From positions 1-35,218 of IMG/VR virus record IMGVR_UViG_3300047284_000481: a stretch of DNA of 35,218 nt, one strand, 5' to 3'. Below, piece after piece: positions 10,906 through 18,115 of the stretch. The notes below the pieces were generated by a model. It had not been told where the DNA came from and searched no databases. It was given only the letters and a program-made list of their open reading frames with translations. This DNA comes from a virus. The position numbers and the translations under genes are program-made. Position 1 is the first letter of the stretch. Each line of letters begins with the position of its first letter.

Positions 10906-11116
10906 TGTTGAATCTACAGAAGTAACTGAAGAGGAAACAGTTTTAACTCCAGAACTTAGTCTGAATGAAGATAGGATTAAAACTCCTGCTGAAATTAAAA
11001 AAGATCTTGAGCAACTCAAACAATTAAATAAACAATTGAAAAAAATTAAACGATACATGAGAAGTCCTTTGCACGAAATTCGTCAATTGGATGCCAAGAT
11101 TTCAATGAATCCATAA
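10886..11116 (+). CDS. Unknown acidic coiled-coil protein
   Basis: 76 residues: an acidic first third (Glu-Val-Thr-Glu-Glu-Glu) and a Lys-rich coiled coil (about 35-58), then Arg-Tyr-Met-Arg-Ser-Pro. It overlaps the endonuclease 3' end by 20 bases, so the two are coupled. No known motif. Confidence 0.65.
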   Translation: MEEQIIDVESTEVTEEETVLTPELSLNEDRIKTPAEIKKDLEQLKQLNKQLKKIKRYMRSPLHEIRQLDAKISMNP

Positions 11117-11124
11117 TATATAAT

Positions 11125-11146
11125 AAGTAACCTTTGGTTACTTTTT
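11125..11146 (+). terminator. Terminator-like hairpin abutting tRNA-Ser
   Basis: AAGTAACC/GGTTACTT 8-bp stem, TTT loop, then TTT, ending at the base before tRNA-Ser. It could terminate the upstream operon or define the tRNA 5' side. Confidence 0.65.
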
Positions 11147-11233
11147 GGAGAGGCAAGCAGATTGGCGACTGCAGCTGTCTTGAAAACAGTCGAGGTGTTA
11201 AAGCCCTTAGGAGTTCGACTCTCCTTCTCTCCG
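11147..11233 (+). tRNA. tRNA-Ser(TGA)
   Basis: Acceptor GGAGAGG/TCTCTCC, anticodon stem GCTGT/ACAGT with loop CTTGAAA (TGA), long variable arm, T arm AGGAG/CTCCT with loop TTCGACT, discriminator G; no CCA encoded. A TTGTTC/GAACAG pairing starts at the next base. Confidence 0.92.
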
Positions 11234-11242
11234 TTGTTCGTT

Positions 11243-11407
11243 ATGAATTTTATGAATGAACAGTTTTACAAAGAATTCTATGAAAGGATTCAACATAGTG
11301 TACAAATTTCAATTAAATACGGACATAATGATTATGCCTTAGGATTAAAAAAGGCAATAATTATTGTTAATGAATTAAAACAAAAATATCAAGGTGAGAC
11401 TAAATAG
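11243..11407 (+). CDS. Unknown small protein
   Basis: 54 residues from the ATG at 11243, chosen because upstream TTG starts would lie inside tRNA-Ser. Tyr/Phe-rich helix (Glu-Gln-Phe-Tyr-Lys-Glu-Phe-Tyr-Glu-Arg) and a Lys-rich end. The start codon lies in the loop of the TTGTTC/GAACAG pairing that follows the tRNA. No family recognised. Confidence 0.6.
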   Translation: MNFMNEQFYKEFYERIQHSVQISIKYGHNDYALGLKKAIIIVNELKQKYQGETK

Positions 11408-11429
11408 TATCACTCTATATTGAACCACC

Positions 11430-11636
11430 ATGGAAAAATGTCCTGCATGTGGAGTAATTATTGAGGACGGACTTGCTAAATTCTCATTTGGAAAACCTGG
11501 AAATCTAGAGTATCTGGCAAAAAGAGTTTGTCAATATCGTAAAGTAGATTCTCCATGTATAAATTCTTGTTACAACGAAGAAAAAGATTATCCTCCTGGA
11601 TATGATGAATTCCCTAATTTTAATTTACCATCATGA
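11430..11636 (+). CDS. Unknown Cys-rich protein
   Basis: 68 residues. Cys-Pro-Ala-Cys near the N-terminus, then Cys34 and two Cys in Ser-Pro-Cys-Ile-Asn-Ser-Cys, possibly a zinc site; the end is Tyr/Pro/Asn-rich. Its stop overlaps the next start in an ATGA pattern. Function unknown. Confidence 0.7.
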   Translation: MEKCPACGVIIEDGLAKFSFGKPGNLEYLAKRVCQYRKVDSPCINSCYNEEKDYPPGYDEFPNFNLPS

Positions 11637-11818
11637 ATACTGAAAACCAAGAAATTGAAATTGAACTAGATGATACAACTGCTGCTTTAGCTCATATAAT
11701 GGCTGAAGAAAAAGGCATTACAGTAGAAGAACTTATTAGACAATGTTTAGAAGAAGCTATGGAAAGTGGTTATTTTAATCAAGCAGAAAATGTAACTACT
11801 GATGATCCATTAGAATAA
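11633..11818 (+). CDS. Possible ribbon-helix-helix protein
   Basis: 61 residues, acidic: a strand-like Glu-Ile-Glu-Ile-Glu-Leu-Asp followed by two helices (Ala-Ala-Leu-Ala-His-Ile-Met-Ala and Thr-Val-Glu-Glu-Leu-Ile-Arg-Gln-Cys), the order seen in RHH DNA-binding proteins. The strand is acidic, which is unusual for DNA contact, so it may instead be an antitoxin-like or protein-binding relative. Overlaps both neighbours. Confidence 0.6.
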   Translation: MNTENQEIEIELDDTTAALAHIMAEEKGITVEELIRQCLEEAMESGYFNQAENVTTDDPLE

Positions 11819-11979
11819 TGGAATTGCATTTGTATCTAACTTTATTTTGTATTGTATTTGCTTACATCTGCATCAGTGATCCAAATGTATTAGATTGGAT
11901 TACTATAAAAATTAATCATTTTTTAGTAGAAGTTCAGCTCAGATATATAAAATTTAAATGGATGTTTAAAAAATTTTGA
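11818..11979 (+). CDS. Unknown small membrane protein
   Basis: 53 residues, ATG overlapping the previous stop (TAATG). A hydrophobic N-terminal helix (about 4-20, Leu/Phe/Cys/Ile-rich) and a basic aromatic C-terminus. End of this small operon; a terminator follows. No function recognised. Confidence 0.55.
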   Translation: MELHLYLTLFCIVFAYICISDPNVLDWITIKINHFLVEVQLRYIKFKWMFKKF

Positions 11980-11986
11980 TATGAAT

Positions 11987-12021
11987 GGGGGCTTGACAGC
12001 CCCCTCTTTTTTTGCTATACT
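11987..12021 (+). promoter_or_regulatory. Fused terminator and early promoter
   Basis: A GGGGGCT/AGCCCCC stem with loop TGAC (11987-12004) and a T7 tail terminates the upstream operon. The loop and stem edge form TTGACA (11993-11998), followed at 17 nt by TATACT (12016-12021), so the same bases serve as terminator and as promoter for the glutaredoxin operon. Confidence 0.8.
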
Positions 12022-12043
12022 AGGAACGTGAATCAAATCGGAC

Positions 12044-12280
12044 ATGAAAATTACGATCTACAGTAAGGAAAATTGTCCTTATTGTGAAAAAATTAAACAG
12101 GTATTCAATCTAATTAAATTAGATTTTGTAGAATATAAACTTGATGAACATTTTACTAGAGACAGTTTTATTGCTGAATTTGGAGAAGGTTCCACATTTC
12201 CTAGAGTATTAATTGATGATACCTTAGTTGGTGGTTGTACTGAAACTATCTCGTATCTAAAGGAGAACAATCTAGTATGA
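12044..12280 (+). CDS. Glutaredoxin
   Basis: 78 residues with a thioredoxin fold: redox Cys-Pro-Tyr-Cys at 11-14, the cis-Pro segment Ser-Thr-Phe-Pro-Arg-Val and the Val-Gly-Gly-Cys-Thr-Glu-Thr glutathione-binding end. In T4-like phages glutaredoxin supplies electrons to ribonucleotide reductase for dNTP synthesis. First gene after the fused terminator/promoter; its stop overlaps the next gene (ATGA). Confidence 0.93.
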   Translation: MKITIYSKENCPYCEKIKQVFNLIKLDFVEYKLDEHFTRDSFIAEFGEGSTFPRVLIDDTLVGGCTETISYLKENNLV

Positions 12281-12978
12281 GTGAAATTGCTGCATTTATT
12301 GATACCATCATTGATGATTTTGTAGTAACTCGGAAAAAACCTAAAGCTAATTTTATTCAATTCCTTCGATCTGAAGATATTGATCGAAGGACTATTAATG
12401 ACTTTGTTGAAAATAAACTTCAGTTTGTAAATGAGCAAATTGAAGAACTTTCAATTGCACTTGATGGAGAAGATCCTGTTGTAAAGGAAGGATACTCAAA
12501 CTTTCGTCGTCCAGAGCTTCGTGATTTTAAAGAACTTTTAAATCAAATCGTTGATGATTTGTATTCCTATAAAAATTCTAAAAAAATAATTCGCAAGAAG
12601 CGTCGAGTTACACCAGAAAAACTAGTGCGATTCGTCACATTGTACGACAAAGAATTTGATCTTGGAGGTACAATTTACAAAACTCTTCCTGCAACTGATA
12701 TTATTGGTGCCAAGTATGTTTTTCTATATAATGTAGATAAACGAGAGCTTTGTTACTATACTGGCAGATCTTTATCTGTGCGTCGTACAATGATAGATGG
12801 ATTTGATCCAGACAAATCTTGGGTTCGCACTCTCAGGAAACCAGAAGAATTTCTCACCGAAGTAAGTTCATGCAGTAAATTCAATGCAGAAACTATAGGG
12901 TCTCATTTGACAACAAAACCTAAAGTTGCAACTGGTAGGATGACTTCAAATCACATTCTAATTAAAGTTATTAAATGA
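12277..12978 (+). CDS. Unknown protein
   Basis: 233 residues: a helical N-terminal half and a basic linker (Lys-Lys-Ile-Ile-Arg-Lys-Lys-Arg-Arg, about 103-112). The beta-rich C-terminal half has Tyr-Tyr-Thr-Gly-Arg-Ser-Leu-Ser-Val-Arg-Arg-Thr. Coupled to glutaredoxin upstream and to a 55-residue gene downstream (ATGA overlaps on both sides). No catalytic motif recognised; the basic linker would allow nucleic-acid contact. Confidence 0.7.
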   Translation: MSEIAAFIDTIIDDFVVTRKKPKANFIQFLRSEDIDRRTINDFVENKLQFVNEQIEELSIALDGEDPVVKEGYSNFRRPELRDFKELLNQIVDDLYSYKNSKKIIRKKRRVTPEKLVRFVTLYDKEFDLGGTIYKTLPATDIIGAKYVFLYNVDKRELCYYTGRSLSVRRTMIDGFDPDKSWVRTLRKPEEFLTEVSSCSKFNAETIGSHLTTKPKVATGRMTSNHILIKVIK

Positions 12979-13142
12979 ATCCGATTGATGAAAAGTTGCT
13001 AAATAAAAATGTAAGAGCAATGATAAGTGGGAGGAAAAAAGACTTGCAAAAGCCTGACTTCCACTTCGATAAACTAGTTTCCATATTCAAGAGAAACTAT
13101 AGAGTGGAAGTCAAGATCTTCGTAGAAGAAACACAAGACTAA
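12975..13142 (+). CDS. Unknown 55-residue protein
   Basis: ATG 12975 overlaps the previous stop. Basic helix-forming sequence (Asn-Val-Arg-Ala-Met-Ile-Ser-Gly-Arg-Lys-Lys) and an acidic end. No Cys or membrane segment. The overlap supports it as real. Confidence 0.55.
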   Translation: MNPIDEKLLNKNVRAMISGRKKDLQKPDFHFDKLVSIFKRNYRVEVKIFVEETQD

Positions 13143-13161
13143 CATTCTAAAGGAAAGAACC

Positions 13162-13398
13162 ATGGGCAATCTATTACTTTTACTTACTGTGTTTGCAGTA
13201 GGATTTGTTCTAATAGGATTATCATTTCTAGTTGGTATGGTTTTTGGATGGTTCGCTAATGAATATTTCAATCCTATTTCAAATCATTCAAATACTGGAC
13301 ATCCAGAAATGTATGATGAAAATGGAAACTATATTACGGAGGAATTGATTGCTGTACGTTTTGAAGAAGACGACGAAGACGAAGATGAAGAGGATTAA
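13162..13398 (+). CDS. Unknown membrane protein with a very acidic tail
   Basis: 78 residues. A strongly hydrophobic N-terminal helix (about 3-32, Leu/Val/Phe/Gly) is followed by a polar middle with Met-Tyr-Asp-Glu-Asn-Gly-Asn-Tyr and ends in a run of Asp/Glu. Preceded by an AAGGAAAG Shine-Dalgarno. It lies four bases before the RNase H gene. Possibly anchors a complex at the membrane; unknown. Confidence 0.75.
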   Translation: MGNLLLLLTVFAVGFVLIGLSFLVGMVFGWFANEYFNPISNHSNTGHPEMYDENGNYITEELIAVRFEEDDEDEDEED

Positions 13399-13401
13399 TT
13401 T

Positions 13402-14283
13402 ATGATACTGGTTGATATGAATCAGTGCATGATTAGCAATTTGATGATGCAAACTAGGGTGAGTGACGGACTAGATGAAAATATGGTCCGTCACATGGTC
13501 TTGACCTCACTCAAAGCATACAAAAAAAAGTTTCATGCAGATTATGGAAATTTAGTTCTTTGCTATGATAGTAAACACTATTGGAGAAAAGAATTTTTTC
13601 CATATTACAAACAAAATAGAAAAAAAGACAGAGAGAAATCATCATTTGATTGGAATCAAATCTTTGAAATTTTAAATAAAATCAGAGATGAAATTCGTGA
13701 CAATTTTCCATATCTTGTGATGGAAGTTTATGGAGCAGAAGCAGATGACATTATCGCAACATTGTCTAAATATGTTTCTGTCCAAAATATCAAACTACAA
13801 AAAGAAAATTTAAAGACAGAAAAAGTTTTAATCTTATCTGGAGATAAAGATTTTATACAATTGTCTAAGTATCCTTGTGTTACTCAATACAATCCAGTTC
13901 TAAAAAAATATGTTAATGATGGAATAGATCCTAAATTGTATATTAAAGAACATGTGATTAAAGGTGACAGATCAGATGGAATTCCAAATTTCTTATCACC
14001 ATCTGATACGTTTGTTTCTGGGAAAAGGCAACGACCAATTAGTAAAAAGAATATTGCTAAGTGGGTAAATTGCGAACCAGAAACATACTGTAATGAAGAG
14101 CAGTTGATAAATTATCAACGCAATTTAAAGTTAATTGATTTAACTTTTATTCCAGATGCAATACAAGATAAAATTGTCTCTGAGTATACTTTGTTAAATA
14201 GTAGTACCCCAACTAAGATATCAATAAATTATTTTATTGAACATAAGTTAATTTCACTATTAAATGAAATGGAGGATTTTTAA
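13402..14283 (+). CDS. rnh: T4-type RNase H, 5'-3' exonuclease
   Basis: 293 residues (T4 RNase H is 305). FEN/PIN-type nuclease motifs: Ile-Leu-Val-Asp-Met-Asn near the start, Leu-Cys-Tyr-Asp-Ser, Arg-Lys-Glu-Phe-Phe-Pro-Tyr-Tyr-Lys-Gln-Asn-Arg, Gly-Ala-Glu-Ala-Asp-Asp-Ile-Ile and Ser-Gly-Asp-Lys-Asp-Phe-Ile-Gln, which supply the metal-binding acids. It removes RNA primers and adjacent DNA from lagging-strand fragments, working with gp32. Gene content here (rnh, gp33, gp59, gp32) matches the T4 replication cluster, though in a different order. Confidence 0.93.
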   Translation: MILVDMNQCMISNLMMQTRVSDGLDENMVRHMVLTSLKAYKKKFHADYGNLVLCYDSKHYWRKEFFPYYKQNRKKDREKSSFDWNQIFEILNKIRDEIRDNFPYLVMEVYGAEADDIIATLSKYVSVQNIKLQKENLKTEKVLILSGDKDFIQLSKYPCVTQYNPVLKKYVNDGIDPKLYIKEHVIKGDRSDGIPNFLSPSDTFVSGKRQRPISKKNIAKWVNCEPETYCNEEQLINYQRNLKLIDLTFIPDAIQDKIVSEYTLLNSSTPTKISINYFIEHKLISLLNEMEDF

Positions 14284-14285
14284 AC

Positions 14286-14738
14286 ATGGCTGAATTACCA
14301 GTAGAAAGACTTTTGATATCAGAAGTTCTTCAAAAAGTATCTAACGCAAAAACAAAAAAAGAAAAAATTGAACTACTGCACAAATACAAGTCACTAGCTC
14401 TACAAGCTATTCTAATTTGGAACTTTGACGACAGTGTAACTTCATTGCTCCCCGAAGGAGAAGTTCCATACACTGCAAATGAAGCTCCAGTAGATACCGA
14501 ACATACTAGATTGCTTCATGAGTATAGAATTCTTTACAACTTTGTAAAGGGTGGCAATGATGGTCTCGCAAATAACAAGCGTGAGACTATGTTTATTCAA
14601 CTTCTAGAAAGTCTTCATCAAGATGAAGCTAAAGTTCTTTGTATGGTCAAAGATAAAACTTTGGGCAAAAAGTACAAGATTACTAAAGCTTGTGTTGAAG
14701 AAGCTTATCCTGAAATCAAGTGGGGAAATAGGTCGTGA
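14286..14738 (+). CDS. DUF6433-like conserved phage protein
   Basis: 150 residues. The middle and C-terminal parts show the pattern I recall for this T4-like family: Leu-Leu-Pro-Glu-Gly-Glu-Val-Pro-Tyr, Phe-Val-Lys-Gly-Gly-Asn-Asp, Lys-Arg-Glu-Thr-Met-Phe-Ile-Gln and Leu-His-Gln-Asp-Glu-Ala. Family function unknown. Two bases after rnh, so part of the same operon; T4 has dsbA near this place, but I see no clear similarity to it. Confidence 0.75.
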   Translation: MAELPVERLLISEVLQKVSNAKTKKEKIELLHKYKSLALQAILIWNFDDSVTSLLPEGEVPYTANEAPVDTEHTRLLHEYRILYNFVKGGNDGLANNKRETMFIQLLESLHQDEAKVLCMVKDKTLGKKYKITKACVEEAYPEIKWGNRS

Positions 14739-14739
14739 T

Positions 14740-14997
14740 ATGTGTAAAATCGTACATCAAAATTGTGACAAAAATTTAGCAAAAGATAAAACACTACCAT
14801 TAAATTCATACCTAGTCACCTATGAGGTTGACAACGACATCAGGTATGATATAATAGTGTGTAACAAGCGGGCTCAGATCTTTGACATGTACTGGGATAA
14901 GTATCGAGAAGGTTTGAAAGATATTCGCTGGACTGATGGTAAAGTCAACCCCAAATTATGGGGAGTTCAACCAAAGGAACCTAAAAAGAAAAAGTAA
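14740..14997 (+). CDS. Unknown conserved small protein
   Basis: 85 residues from the ATG at 14740, directly after the previous stop. Beta-rich middle (Ser-Tyr-Leu-Val-Thr-Tyr-Glu-Val-Asp, Tyr-Asp-Ile-Ile-Val-Cys-Asn) then Phe-Asp-Met-Tyr-Trp-Asp-Lys and a Lys-rich end. The pattern resembles short proteins that recur next to thyX in cyanophages, but I cannot name a function. A TTGACA-N16-TATAAT sequence at 14828-14855 lies inside the gene. Confidence 0.7.
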   Translation: MCKIVHQNCDKNLAKDKTLPLNSYLVTYEVDNDIRYDIIVCNKRAQIFDMYWDKYREGLKDIRWTDGKVNPKLWGVQPKEPKKKK

Positions 14998-14999
14998 TT

Positions 15000-15662
15000 A
15001 TGAGTAATGTTTATTTGATTTCACTTAGTCAAGGTGCAGGAAAACTAGAAGGTAAGAATGCACAAGAAGTGATTACTTACACTGCTAGAGTAAGTAATCC
15101 AGCTAATCAAGAAAATTTTGGCACTGCTGCTGGTCTTCTTAAGTATTGTATTCGTGAAGGTCATTGGTCTATCTTTGAACAAGCAGATATGACTCTAGAA
15201 ATTAATACTACTAGAGGTATCGCAGCACAAATTTTACGTCACAGGAGCTTCACATTTCAAGAGTTCTCACAACGTTATGCTGATACAAAACTTCTATCTG
15301 ATAAACCATTAATTCCAGATCTTCGTAGACAAGATACAAAAAACCGCCAGAATTCAATTGATGATTTTGGTGACTATAAAAAATTAAAGATGCAAGGAGA
15401 AATTCAAGAATACTTTGAACGAGGTCAGCAACTTTATAATAATCTTCTTGGCCAAGGAGTTGCTAAGGAATGTGCAAGGTTTGTACTTCCACTATCAACT
15501 CCAACTAGAATCTATATGAAGGGTTCAGCCAGGTCATGGATTCATTATATCAATCTTCGTGAAAAGAATGGAACTCAAAAAGAACATATGGACATTGCAA
15601 CAGAATGTAAAGAAGTATTCAAAACTGCATTCCCAGACGTTGCAACTGCACTAGACTGGTAA
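15000..15662 (+). CDS. thyX: FAD-dependent thymidylate synthase ThyX
   Basis: 220 residues with the ThyX signature RHR-x7-S (Arg80-His-Arg82 to Ser90) followed by Gln-Arg-Tyr-Ala-Asp, and substrate-site segments Gly-His-Trp-Ser-Ile-Phe-Glu and Ser-Ala-Arg-Ser-Trp-Ile-His-Tyr. It methylates dUMP to dTMP using methylene-tetrahydrofolate and NADPH through FAD, giving thymidylate for phage DNA synthesis. Three bases after the previous stop, in the nucleotide-metabolism operon. Confidence 0.97.
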   Translation: MSNVYLISLSQGAGKLEGKNAQEVITYTARVSNPANQENFGTAAGLLKYCIREGHWSIFEQADMTLEINTTRGIAAQILRHRSFTFQEFSQRYADTKLLSDKPLIPDLRRQDTKNRQNSIDDFGDYKKLKMQGEIQEYFERGQQLYNNLLGQGVAKECARFVLPLSTPTRIYMKGSARSWIHYINLREKNGTQKEHMDIATECKEVFKTAFPDVATALDW

Positions 15663-15681
15663 CAAATCCTACTTTTATATT

Positions 15682-16230
15682 ATGAACATCTTTTATTTGA
15701 ATTATAATCCAGTTGTGTGTGCTCAAGAACATTGTGATAAACATGTTGTCAAAATGATTGTAGAATATGCACAACTTCTATCTACTGCTCATCGAGTTCT
15801 CGACGGTATTGGTTATTACGAACTTTCTAATAAAAATAGACAAGTCAAACGATTCAAACTCGATGAGCCACGAGAATCGAATCTCTATAAAGCTTGTCAT
15901 GTCAACCATCCTTCTGCTATTTGGGTTAGGAGTTCTAAATCACATTATAAGTGGCTCTACGAACTCTTTGAACAATGCTGCATTGAATACACCAGGAGAT
16001 ATGGCAAGTTTCATGCTACTGAATCCCTAAAAGCATATTTGAATCATCCCCCAAATAATCTTCCTGATCTTGGTTGGCAGGATCCCCCTCCAGCTATGCC
16101 CGATAAATATAAGCAAACTGACACAATTCAGTCTTATCGCAATTATTACATTGGAGATAAAATTGCTTTTGCAAAATGGAAGTCTCCTTCTACTATTCCT
16201 GAATGGTTTAAATCACATGCCAACGTATAA
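15682..16230 (+). CDS. Conserved phage protein, possibly a DNA glycosylase relative
   Basis: 182 residues. The start Asn-Ile-Phe-Tyr-Leu-Asn-Tyr-Asn-Pro, then His-Cys-Asp-Lys-His-Val-Val-Lys-Met and Gln-Leu-Leu-Ser-Thr-Ala-His-Arg-Val, and a C-terminal Tyr-Arg-Asn-Tyr-Tyr-Ile with Ala-Lys-Trp are hallmarks of a family common in marine phages. I recall it loosely as related to pyrimidine-dimer glycosylases, but cannot confirm this or identify an active site. DNA repair of UV damage would suit a surface-ocean phage. Overlaps the next gene. Confidence 0.6.
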   Translation: MNIFYLNYNPVVCAQEHCDKHVVKMIVEYAQLLSTAHRVLDGIGYYELSNKNRQVKRFKLDEPRESNLYKACHVNHPSAIWVRSSKSHYKWLYELFEQCCIEYTRRYGKFHATESLKAYLNHPPNNLPDLGWQDPPPAMPDKYKQTDTIQSYRNYYIGDKIAFAKWKSPSTIPEWFKSHANV

Positions 16231-16450
16231 ATTTTTAGATAATAATACTGGAGAAATGTTTGAGAAGTGGATGTATATGGCTGAACGAGAGCCATATCTA
16301 AAAGAAAACCCACACATCACCCAAGTTCCAACTGGAATGACCTCGATTAGTGAGGTAGGGGACTGGAAGAATACGAAAGTCCCTGGTACATTCAAAGATG
16401 TGTTAGGTCGCATCAAAAAATCATATCCCAATTCCACTTTTGAAGTATGA
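16217..16450 (+). CDS. Unknown small protein, FmdB-like N-terminus
   Basis: 77 residues; the ATG at 16217 overlaps the preceding gene. Met-Pro-Thr-Tyr-Lys-Phe resembles the start of FmdB-type zinc ribbons but no Cys is present, so zinc binding is lost or the likeness is chance. Ends on an ATGA overlap with phoH. Confidence 0.6.
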   Translation: MPTYKFLDNNTGEMFEKWMYMAEREPYLKENPHITQVPTGMTSISEVGDWKNTKVPGTFKDVLGRIKKSYPNSTFEV

Positions 16451-17202
16451 CAAGTTCCCGTAGAAAAAAAGTTGAAAGTTCATTTGCAGACATGTCTTCT
16501 AAAAAAATGAGACGCAAGAAGCCAATTGATTCTGAACATATGGTTGATATTCAACCACTTACTCCTGCACAAGAAAAAGTATTCGATGAATATGCCAAGG
16601 ATAAGAATCTGTTTCTTTATGGTGCTGCTGGCACTGGTAAAACTTTCATTAGTTTATATCTTGCTCTCAAAGATGTCTTAAACGAAAGAACTCCATATGA
16701 AAAAGTTTATATGGTTCGTTCTCTAGTTTCTACTAGAGAGATTGGGTTCCTTCCAGGAGACCATGAAGATAAGTCAAGTCTGTATCAGATTCCCTACAAG
16801 AACATGGTAAAATACATGTTTGAGATGCCAGACGATGCTTCATTTGAAGCACTATATGGCAATCTAAAAGGTCAAGGAACTGTCAGCTTTTGGAGTACTT
16901 CATTCATTCGTGGAACAACTCTAGATAATTGCATCATCATTGTAGATGAAAGTCAGAATCTAAATTTCCATGAACTAGATTCTATTATCACTCGTGTTGG
17001 TCAGGACGCTAAGATTATTTTCTGTGGCGATGTTCAGCAGACGGATCTAGTCAAAACAAATGAAAAGAATGGTGTACTGAATTTCATGAGTATTCTGAAT
17101 ACTATGGAAGAATTTTCCATGGTTGAATTTGGTATTCCTGATATTGTACGTTCTGGGTTAATCAGAAGTTATCTAATTAGTAAATTAAATTTGGGATTTT
17201 AA
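16447..17202 (+). CDS. phoH: PhoH-like P-loop ATPase
   Basis: 251 residues. Walker A Gly-Ala-Ala-Gly-Thr-Gly-Lys-Thr at about 58-65, Arg-Ser-Leu-Val-Ser-Thr-Arg-Glu-Ile-Gly-Phe-Leu-Pro-Gly, Walker B Ile-Ile-Ile-Val-Asp-Glu-Ser-Gln-Asn at about 164-172 and Phe-Cys-Gly-Asp-Val-Gln-Gln. PhoH proteins are RNA-helicase-like ATPases; their phage role is unclear, though the gene is a common cyanophage marker. Basic N-terminal tail of about 30 residues. Coupled to the upstream gene. Confidence 0.95.
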   Translation: MTSSRRKKVESSFADMSSKKMRRKKPIDSEHMVDIQPLTPAQEKVFDEYAKDKNLFLYGAAGTGKTFISLYLALKDVLNERTPYEKVYMVRSLVSTREIGFLPGDHEDKSSLYQIPYKNMVKYMFEMPDDASFEALYGNLKGQGTVSFWSTSFIRGTTLDNCIIIVDESQNLNFHELDSIITRVGQDAKIIFCGDVQQTDLVKTNEKNGVLNFMSILNTMEEFSMVEFGIPDIVRSGLIRSYLISKLNLGF

Positions 17203-17205
17203 ACA

Positions 17206-17874
17206 GTGTTTATACATTTAAATCATGCTCCGTTGATTGACTTAGAATCCATAACCTCAGACAACGGAAGGTTATATGTTACTCCAGAAGGTAACAAATA
17301 CCCTTCCGTTACTACTGTTATTGGAGCTACTAAAAAGCAATCTATTATTGAGTGGAGAAAGCGTGTAGGTGAGGCAGAAGCAAATCGTATTTCTTCTAGA
17401 GCAGCTTCACGAGGAACTAATCTTCATTCTATGAATGAAGACTACCTAAATAATATGTTCAATGAAGAGAAGTACAAAGATAAAGTACTTCCTCTATTCA
17501 TGTTTAAACATTTAAAACCCTTTCTAGATCGAATTAATAACATTCATGTTTTAGAAGGGGCATTGTACAGCGATAAACTAAAACTTGCTGGACGAGTTGA
17601 TTGCATTGCAGAATACGAAAACGAATTAGCAATCATAGATTTTAAAAGTTCCACTGAACCCAAAAAAAGAGAGTGGATTGAAAACTATGTTGCTCAAGAA
17701 TGTGCTTATGCAATGATGTATTATGAGCGTACTGGCATTAAAGTAAAAAAACTTGTAACTTTGATTGCCTGTGAGGATGGAGAAATCCAAGTCTTCCAGG
17801 AGTACGACATCATGAAATACATGAAAGTACTAATGGAATACATCCGAGCCTATGAACAACAAACATTTAGATGA
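17206..17874 (+). CDS. RecB/Cas4-like PD-(D/E)XK exonuclease
   Basis: 222 residues, GTG start (17206) three bases after the phoH stop; no nearer ATG preserves the N-terminal domain. Tyr-Pro-Ser-Val-Thr-Thr-Val-Ile-Gly, then Arg-Gly-Thr-Asn-Leu-His, then Ala-Gly-Arg-Val-Asp-Cys-Ile and Ala-Ile-Ile-Asp-Phe-Lys-Ser-Ser (the D-ExK equivalent) and Gln-Glu-Cys-Ala-Tyr-Ala-Met-Met-Tyr-Tyr. This is the RecB-family nuclease pattern; such phage nucleases take part in recombination or host DNA degradation. Overlaps the gp33 gene by 23 bases. Confidence 0.85.
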   Translation: MFIHLNHAPLIDLESITSDNGRLYVTPEGNKYPSVTTVIGATKKQSIIEWRKRVGEAEANRISSRAASRGTNLHSMNEDYLNNMFNEEKYKDKVLPLFMFKHLKPFLDRINNIHVLEGALYSDKLKLAGRVDCIAEYENELAIIDFKSSTEPKKREWIENYVAQECAYAMMYYERTGIKVKKLVTLIACEDGEIQVFQEYDIMKYMKVLMEYIRAYEQQTFR

Positions 17875-18115
17875 ATTATTTGAAGACAAATTTATGACAG
17901 CATCAAAATTTTCTATGGAAGTAGAAGAGATTGTTCGTTCCAATCATGGCGGCCTCTCCTACATTGATGCAGTATTAGTTTACTGCGAAGAGAATGACAT
18001 TCAAATTGAGAATGTTTCAAAATTAATTTCAAAACCACTTAAAGAAAAGATTAAGGTTGATGCTCAACGCATGAACTTTATGAAAAAAACTTCTCGTGCA
18101 AGATTGCCTTTATGA
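17852..18115 (+). CDS. 33: Late transcription co-activator gp33
   Basis: 87 residues. The conserved part, Ser-Tyr-Ile-Asp-Ala-Val-Leu-Val-Tyr-Cys-Glu-Glu-Asn, Lys-Leu-Ile-Ser-Lys-Pro-Leu-Lys-Glu-Lys-Ile and the ending Ala-Arg-Leu-Pro-Leu match the cyanophage gp33 pattern as I know it. In T4, gp33 binds RNA polymerase and the gp45 clamp to activate late (TATAAATA) promoters. Lying just before gp59, with overlapping ends, reproduces the T4 33-59 neighbourhood and supports the call. Confidence 0.75.
   Translation: MNNKHLDELFEDKFMTASKFSMEVEEIVRSNHGGLSYIDAVLVYCEENDIQIENVSKLISKPLKEKIKVDAQRMNFMKKTSRARLPL

Noticed and set aside
11162-11242. N-terminal extension of the gene at 11243 through tRNA-Ser
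   Set aside because: It would use a TTG start inside the tRNA; the ATG at 11243 is preferred.
14828-14855. TTGACA-N16-TATAAT inside the gene at 14740
   Set aside because: Good match but inside a coding region in an operon with tight spacing; kept only as a possible internal promoter for thyX.
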